The translations under genes were made by a program, and so were the position numbers. A DNA stretch of 19,895 nt from JBEBXQ01 sp040391535 (GTDB lineage Bacteria > Bacteroidota > Bacteroidia > Cytophagales > Spirosomataceae), in NCBI GenBank assembly GCA_040391535.1, contig JBEBXQ010000095.1, forward strand, positions 1-19,895, written 5' to 3'. Position 1 is the first letter of the stretch, and every line of letters begins with the position of its first letter. The notes beneath the pieces were generated by a model that ran no database searches, was not told where the DNA came from, and saw only the letters and a list, made by a program, of their open reading frames with translations. Shown in pieces: positions 16,008 through 19,895 of the stretch.

Positions 16008-16028
16008 GTACCTTGCATAACAAAGTAC
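16008..16028. promoter_or_regulatory. Candidate PadR-type operator
   Basis: Inverted repeat GTACCTTG-N5-CAAAGTAC (7 of 8 pairs) centred at 16018. It covers the TTG of the padR promoter, as expected for autorepression by the PadR protein encoded downstream. Which protein binds is inferred from position only. Confidence 0.5.
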
Positions 16029-16043
16029 CTTTTCTTACCTTTG
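16013..16043 (+). promoter_or_regulatory. Promoter of the padR-pspC operon
   Basis: TTG (16013-16015), a 20-bp spacer and TACCTTTG (16036-16043) give an excellent Bacteroidota-type promoter. Transcription would begin near 16050, leaving a leader of about 100 nt before padR. Confidence 0.75.
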
Positions 16044-16099
16044 TCAGGTCTTATCATTACTATGAACCAGGACATACTGTTAGCCGTGATATGTTAATG

Positions 16100-16122
16100 A
16101 CAACCCGGGTTGTTAGAACAAC
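16100..16122 (+). promoter_or_regulatory. Overlapping palindromes in the padR leader
   Basis: A perfect 14-bp palindrome (16100-16113, ACAACCCGGGTTGT) overlaps a second dyad (GTTGTT-AG-AACAAC, 16109-16122). The middle GTTGT arm can pair with ACAAC on either side, giving two exclusive 5-bp hairpins in RNA. An 11-codon ORF (MNQDILLAVIC, 16062-16097) ends 2 nt upstream. Confidence 0.35.
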
Positions 16123-16148
16123 TGAAAATTTTACATGTGTAAGAATTT

Positions 16149-16496
16149 ATGAAGATTGAAAACGCACAAGTGCAGATGCGAAAAGGGATTCTGGAATTCT
16201 GTATTCTGCACATTATCTCCCGCGGAGAAGTCTACGCTTCCGATATGCTGGAAGAGCTGACACTGGCCAAAATCGTTGTGGTTGAGGGAACCTTGTACCC
16301 CCTTTTAACCCGCCTCAAAAACTCCGGCTTACTTGACTACAAATGGGTCGAATCCACTTCCGGACCGCCCCGTAAATACTATATTCTGACTGAAGAAGGA
16401 AAGGAATTTCTTGCCGCTATGCAGGAAACCTGGAATGATCTGTCCAGTTCAACTGACGCTATTATCCGAAAAACGAATGAATCAGCTTCAGCATAA
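16149..16496 (+). CDS. PadR-family transcriptional regulator
   Basis: A 115-residue winged-helix protein of the short PadR (PadR-s1/LmrR-like) class. It starts QMRKGILEFCILHIIS, has the recognition helix and wing VEGTLYPLLTRLKNSGLLDYKW (about 51-72), the hallmark GPPRKYYILTEEGKEFL (77-93), and a short C-terminal dimerisation helix. It lacks the long C-terminal domain of PadR-s2 proteins. The gene lies 43 nt before the PspC gene on the same strand and surely shares its transcript. PadR paired with PspC/GIN-domain membrane proteins is a recurrent arrangement in Bacteroidota, where the regulator probably controls its own operon in response to an envelope or small-molecule signal that is not known. 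Confidence 0.92.
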   Translation: MKIENAQVQMRKGILEFCILHIISRGEVYASDMLEELTLAKIVVVEGTLYPLLTRLKNSGLLDYKWVESTSGPPRKYYILTEEGKEFLAAMQETWNDLSSSTDAIIRKTNESASA

Positions 16497-16539
16497 CTTA
16501 ACCGACCAATTCTAATCGAAAGAGCATCTTATAGAATCC

Positions 16540-19071
16540 ATGAAAAAGACTATCAGTATCAATATTGCAGGCGTTGTCTTTCACATAGAAGAAGACGGTT
16601 ATAGCAAGTTAAAAGACTACCTGGCTTCCATCCACAGGTATTTTTCTTCCTATCCGGACAGCAGTGAAATTCTTTCTGACATTGAGGGGCGTATTGCCGA
16701 GCGCTTTCTTATCAAACAAAAAAATGAAAATAAGCAGGCAATAGCTTTTGAGGACGTCGAAGAGCTGATCAACGCCATGGGAACCGTTGCTGACTTTGCA
16801 GCCAACGAACAGAATGTTGATTATCTTGAAGATGACGAAGACAGCTTTGGGTATACCGGGAAAGCAGCTGAAGGTCATTCAACCGAAGCACAGCAGGAAA
16901 ACGCCGGACAAATACCTCCGCGGGATTCGTCGGCCGGCGGAAAAACAGGAAGCCTGTACCGTGACCTTAAACGCAAGCTCATCGGTGGCGTTGCGTCGGG
17001 CCTTGCTCATCGTTATTCGGTTGATCCGCTCTGGATAAGGCTCATCTTTATTTTTCTTGTGATCGGATTTCCGACTCTGGGTAGTGCAATTCACTTTGAT
17101 CAGCTGGGGAGCCTTAGCGGTATTACGCTAATTGTTTATATAGCCATGTGGGTGGCTTTTCCCGGATCTGTCGCTTTGGAAGATGACCAGAGTATAAAAA
17201 AATATTACCGTAACCCTGATCAGAAGGTCATTGGCGGAGTTGCTTCCGGCCTTGCTTCTTACTTTGGAATAGATACCGGATTGACCAGGCTGCTTTTTGT
17301 CCTTTCCGTTTTTTTCTTCGGAAGTGGTCTTATTATATACATCATTCTCTGGATCATTGCGCCCTCAGCCAACACACTGACCGAAAAAATGGAAATGCAG
17401 GGACAGCCTATTACTTTATCCAATATTGAAACCAATATTAAGGAAGGGCTCAACCTGAAAGATGATAACGGTGAAAGTAATACACTGGCGCAGCTGCTGT
17501 TATTACCCTTCAAAGCCATTGCCCTGTTTATTGGTTTTCTGGGAAAATTGTTCAAAGGCTTGGGTCCGATCGTCAGAATAATCGTTGGGTTAATCCTGAC
17601 ACTCACATCGGCCGCATGCATTCTGACACTTATTTTTGGCGCGAGTATCGGGTATGGTCTGAAAGATGTTATTCCCTTCGGCTCTGTGGTTCCTACACTT
17701 ATCGTAGGAGAACTGCCCGGCATTCTGCTTTTGAGCGGATTATTCTTTATGATCATACCGGGAGTAGCATTACTGCTGCTGGGATTGACGCTTCTTGCCA
17801 ATCGCACCATTGTAAACAGTTCCATCTGGTTATCACTGCTGGGCATATGGTTCATCTCCCTGCTTGGTGCAGTGATCGGCGGCTCTTCGTTTTCGAAGAA
17901 CTTTATCAGGACCAGCGAATCCCGTACTGAGGAACAGTTTTCCGTTAAAAAAGGAGTTTTAAAACTTGACCAGCGAAAAACAAACAGTTCGTTTCCTTAC
18001 GATTATGCATTCGTTAGCCTTAAAGGATATGACGGAGACAGTGTTTTACTCAATAAGGTAACTTCTGCCAAAGGAAGAACTATTGAAGACGCAATGGAAA
18101 ATGCCACGGCATTCCAATATCATGTCTCCCTGCAAAAAGACTCTATTCTTACTTTTGACGACCGGTTTAATTTTAACGAAGGAGACTGGTACAGAGCCCA
18201 AAGGATGAATATGACCCTTAGTATCCCCTATGATTATCCGTTTGCTATGTCATCTGTTTTCTTTTTTGACAAACTGGCCAATTACCATGACTGGAAACAT
18301 AAAAACCTGAAAAAATATGATATCCGCCACAGGGATCTCAACTGGGATCAGTTAAGATGGGTGGTTTCAAGGGACTCCGGACTGGTATGTCTTAATATGT
18401 CTCAAAAATTCCTCCTGCCTGAAAAAGAAGTTTTTGAAAACGACAACGCGGGAATTGGTGAAGATAGCAATCCTGATGTATGGTATTCCAAAGGTGCGTT
18501 TATCAGGGATGTAAATGCTGGCAATTTTGATAAAATAGATGTCAGCGACAGTTTCGTAGTGTTGATCAGAAGAGGAGATGATTTTCATGTGCAGATAGAC
18601 GGAGACGAGAAAGATGTCAATGAGGTGTCGGCAGAAGTCCGTGACAACAAACTCCATATCAGCATGAAAAACAATTTCAGCCTCAATACTATTAACCGGA
18701 AAAAAATCGGAGTGGAGATTACCGTACCGGATCTCAGAGAAGTAATCTTTACAGGAGCTATTCAGGGACGTATTGATGGGTTCAATAACCTCAGCAGCCT
18801 TTCTCTGATTACAACAGGGGCCTGTCATACCGAAATTTCCGCAACGGTTGAACAACTCACCACTGAAGTTGCGGGAGCCAGTCATCTTTCACTGACCGGA
18901 TATACCAGAAACTTCAAAGCCGAAGTCTCAGGCGCCAGCCATCTTAATGCTGAAAAAATGATGATTACGGAAGCAGAAGTCAATACTTCCGGGACAAGCC
19001 ATGCTTCACTCGGTAAAATTGAAAACCTGAAATCAAAATCTACCGGTGTAAGTCAGATAGAAAGTAAATAA
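16540..19071 (+). CDS. Double-PspC membrane protein with C-terminal GIN (DUF2807) domain
   Basis: An 843-residue fusion. Residues 1-90 form a soluble alpha/beta segment (MKKTISINIAGVVFHIEEDG..., with an acidic DIEGRIAERF helix) common at the start of such proteins. Two PspC domains follow: LKRKLIGGVASGLAHRYSVD (143-162) and DQKVIGGVASGLASYFGID (227-245), each with its membrane hairpin and an IAMWVAFP or IILWIIAPSA end. Further helices lie around 317-338, 344-372, 392-421 and 428-448. The remaining part (about 450-640) is beta-rich, and 653-843 is a GIN/DUF2807 right-handed beta helix with roughly 19-residue rungs. PspC domains respond to membrane stress in the phage-shock system, and the GIN domain may face the periplasm or scaffold partners. 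Exact role unknown. Co-transcribed with padR. Confidence 0.92.
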   Translation: MKKTISINIAGVVFHIEEDGYSKLKDYLASIHRYFSSYPDSSEILSDIEGRIAERFLIKQKNENKQAIAFEDVEELINAMGTVADFAANEQNVDYLEDDEDSFGYTGKAAEGHSTEAQQENAGQIPPRDSSAGGKTGSLYRDLKRKLIGGVASGLAHRYSVDPLWIRLIFIFLVIGFPTLGSAIHFDQLGSLSGITLIVYIAMWVAFPGSVALEDDQSIKKYYRNPDQKVIGGVASGLASYFGIDTGLTRLLFVLSVFFFGSGLIIYIILWIIAPSANTLTEKMEMQGQPITLSNIETNIKEGLNLKDDNGESNTLAQLLLLPFKAIALFIGFLGKLFKGLGPIVRIIVGLILTLTSAACILTLIFGASIGYGLKDVIPFGSVVPTLIVGELPGILLLSGLFFMIIPGVALLLLGLTLLANRTIVNSSIWLSLLGIWFISLLGAVIGGSSFSKNFIRTSESRTEEQFSVKKGVLKLDQRKTNSSFPYDYAFVSLKGYDGDSVLLNKVTSAKGRTIEDAMENATAFQYHVSLQKDSILTFDDRFNFNEGDWYRAQRMNMTLSIPYDYPFAMSSVFFFDKLANYHDWKHKNLKKYDIRHRDLNWDQLRWVVSRDSGLVCLNMSQKFLLPEKEVFENDNAGIGEDSNPDVWYSKGAFIRDVNAGNFDKIDVSDSFVVLIRRGDDFHVQIDGDEKDVNEVSAEVRDNKLHISMKNNFSLNTINRKKIGVEITVPDLREVIFTGAIQGRIDGFNNLSSLSLITTGACHTEISATVEQLTTEVAGASHLSLTGYTRNFKAEVSGASHLNAEKMMITEAEVNTSGTSHASLGKIENLKSKSTGVSQIESK

Positions 19072-19115
19072 TAATTTCCAGCTGCCGGATATAGTAGAAA
19101 AGTTATTGGAACGGT

Positions 19116-19153
19116 TTTTGAGGATAACCTCTAAGGAATAGTTATCCTCAAAA
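19116..19153 (+). repeat. Perfect 13-bp hairpin just ahead of the third barrel gene
   Basis: TTTTGAGGATAAC (19116-19128) and GTTATCCTCAAAA (19141-19153) pair without mismatch around a 12-nt loop that itself contains CCT-CTA-AGG. No T-run follows, so it is not a standard terminator. It ends 3 nt before the ATG at 19157. Confidence 0.7.
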
Positions 19154-19156
19154 TCT

Positions 19157-19895
19157 ATGACACCATCTCGTTTTTACCTGACAATACTTCTTGCCTTTCT
19201 ATCCTCATTCTGTTACGCTCAGCAGAAAAAAGTTTTCATCTCTTCAAAGCCGTTGCCATCAAGCGGGATTTTATCTGCAAACGGGGGATTAGGCGTTGCT
19301 TATTACACGGGCGATTTATCTGACGGAATCAATATGTCACACCTGGGACTGGGGCCCATGCTGGAAGCCGGACTGCAATACAGACTGGCTGACCATTTCA
19401 GTATCAGAGGCGGCGTAAGATTATATCAGGTATCTGCTGAGCAAAAACACTCCCGGAATTTTTCCGGAAACCTATCCTTCCGTACCACTAATCCCGACTT
19501 ATATATAGCAGGCCAGGCTGATCTTATTGCCTTTACCAGAGAGCCGCGTTTCAATCCTTACCTTTTTGCCGGAGTAGGATTTACGCATCTTAACCCCAAA
19601 GCCAAACTCGATAACCAGTGGCACCCGCTTGCTCCGTTAACCACTGAAGGTATCACCTATAACCGTATACCGCTTATTATTACCGCCGGATTAGGCGTAC
19701 GATACAGAGTCAACGACCGTTGGTCAGGCGGATTGGAGATAACCAACAATTTTGCCCAAACTGATTATCTCGATGATGTGAGCACTTATTACCCTGATCC
19801 TGCCCAGTTGCCCAATGACCTGTCACGAAGACTATCCGACCGCAGTCCGGAAATCGGATTACCTGCTCAGGAACCCGGGCATATCAGAGGTAATC
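19157..19895 (+). CDS. Outer-membrane beta-barrel protein, DUF6089-like (3' end beyond window)
   Basis: An open frame of 246 codons running off the window. A signal peptide MTPSRFYLTILLAFLSSFCYAQ ends with an AxA-like YA-Q site. The barrel core shows NGGLGVAYYTGDL, PYLFAGVGFTHLNP and ITAGLGVRYRV, then TDYLDDVSTYYPDPAQL and LSDRSPEIG ... GHIRGN, the same C-terminal block as the long barrel gene at 4586-5542. It is therefore a paralogue of that protein and probably lacks only about 30-50 C-terminal residues here. It follows the PspC gene by 85 nt on the same strand with a strong hairpin between. I found no convincing separate promoter, so it may depend on read-through from the padR-pspC transcript. 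Confidence 0.87.
   Translation, partial: MTPSRFYLTILLAFLSSFCYAQQKKVFISSKPLPSSGILSANGGLGVAYYTGDLSDGINMSHLGLGPMLEAGLQYRLADHFSIRGGVRLYQVSAEQKHSRNFSGNLSFRTTNPDLYIAGQADLIAFTREPRFNPYLFAGVGFTHLNPKAKLDNQWHPLAPLTTEGITYNRIPLIITAGLGVRYRVNDRWSGGLEITNNFAQTDYLDDVSTYYPDPAQLPNDLSRRLSDRSPEIGLPAQEPGHIRGN

Noticed and set aside
17259..17855. 198-codon minus-strand frame under the PspC gene
   Set aside because: Lies antisense to confident membrane helices and shows no domain pattern of its own.
18367..18885. 172-codon minus-strand frame under the GIN domain
   Set aside because: Antisense of a clear repeat domain; reads as an artefact of codon use.
1..19895. Search for CRISPR arrays, tRNA, rRNA and insertion sequences
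   Set aside because: No regularly spaced repeats, cloverleaf-like sequence, rRNA stretches or transposase frames were seen by eye.

Overview
The window looks like chromosomal DNA from a member of the Bacteroidota, probably an aerobic Cytophagales-type organism. I base this on a gingipain-type (C25) peptidase with a type IX secretion C-terminal domain, three DUF6089-like outer-membrane barrels, a PadR/PspC/GIN-domain operon, and several promoters of the Bacteroidota form (TTG, about 20 bp, TAnnTTTG). The genus cannot be told from the sequence. I see no rRNA, tRNA, insertion sequence, prophage or CRISPR array. It reads as ordinary chromosome with compact operons.

Layout: 1-46 (-) is the start of a response regulator. 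297-1715 (-) is an APC amino-acid permease. 1789-2625 (-) is a predicted lipoprotein whose start codon overlaps that of a divergent AI-2E family transporter (2624-3835, +). A bidirectional terminator at 3838-3873 separates that gene from two co-directed outer-membrane barrel genes (5542 down to 3887, -). From a shared upstream region runs a three-gene + operon (5756-8176): a LolD/MacB-like ATPase, an FtsX-type permease with a His-rich periplasmic insert, and a small exported DUF3299-like CxxC protein. This matches the layout of a zinc-regulated operon of Pseudomonas aeruginosa and is the most interesting functional unit here. A vSGLT-like sodium/solute symporter follows (8411-10060, +).

Converging on it is a minus-strand group transcribed from 12905 down to 10063: a Tat-exported sulfite-oxidase-family molybdoenzyme, its small c-type cytochrome partner with an unusual CX3CH haem motif, and a GT-C/ArnT-like membrane protein. 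The symporter's terminator lies inside the end of the GT-C coding sequence. Upstream, 13000-15894 (-) encodes the 964-residue C25 peptidase, with a good promoter flanked by a perfect 10-bp inverted repeat. Divergent from it is a PadR regulator and an 843-residue double-PspC membrane protein ending in a GIN/DUF2807 domain (16149-19071, +). A third barrel gene starts at 19157 behind a strong hairpin and runs off the window.

No wholly new system can be claimed from sequence alone. The leads most worth following are the zinc-type ABC operon, the CX3CH cytochrome, the histidine ladder in the GIN domain, and several structured control regions.
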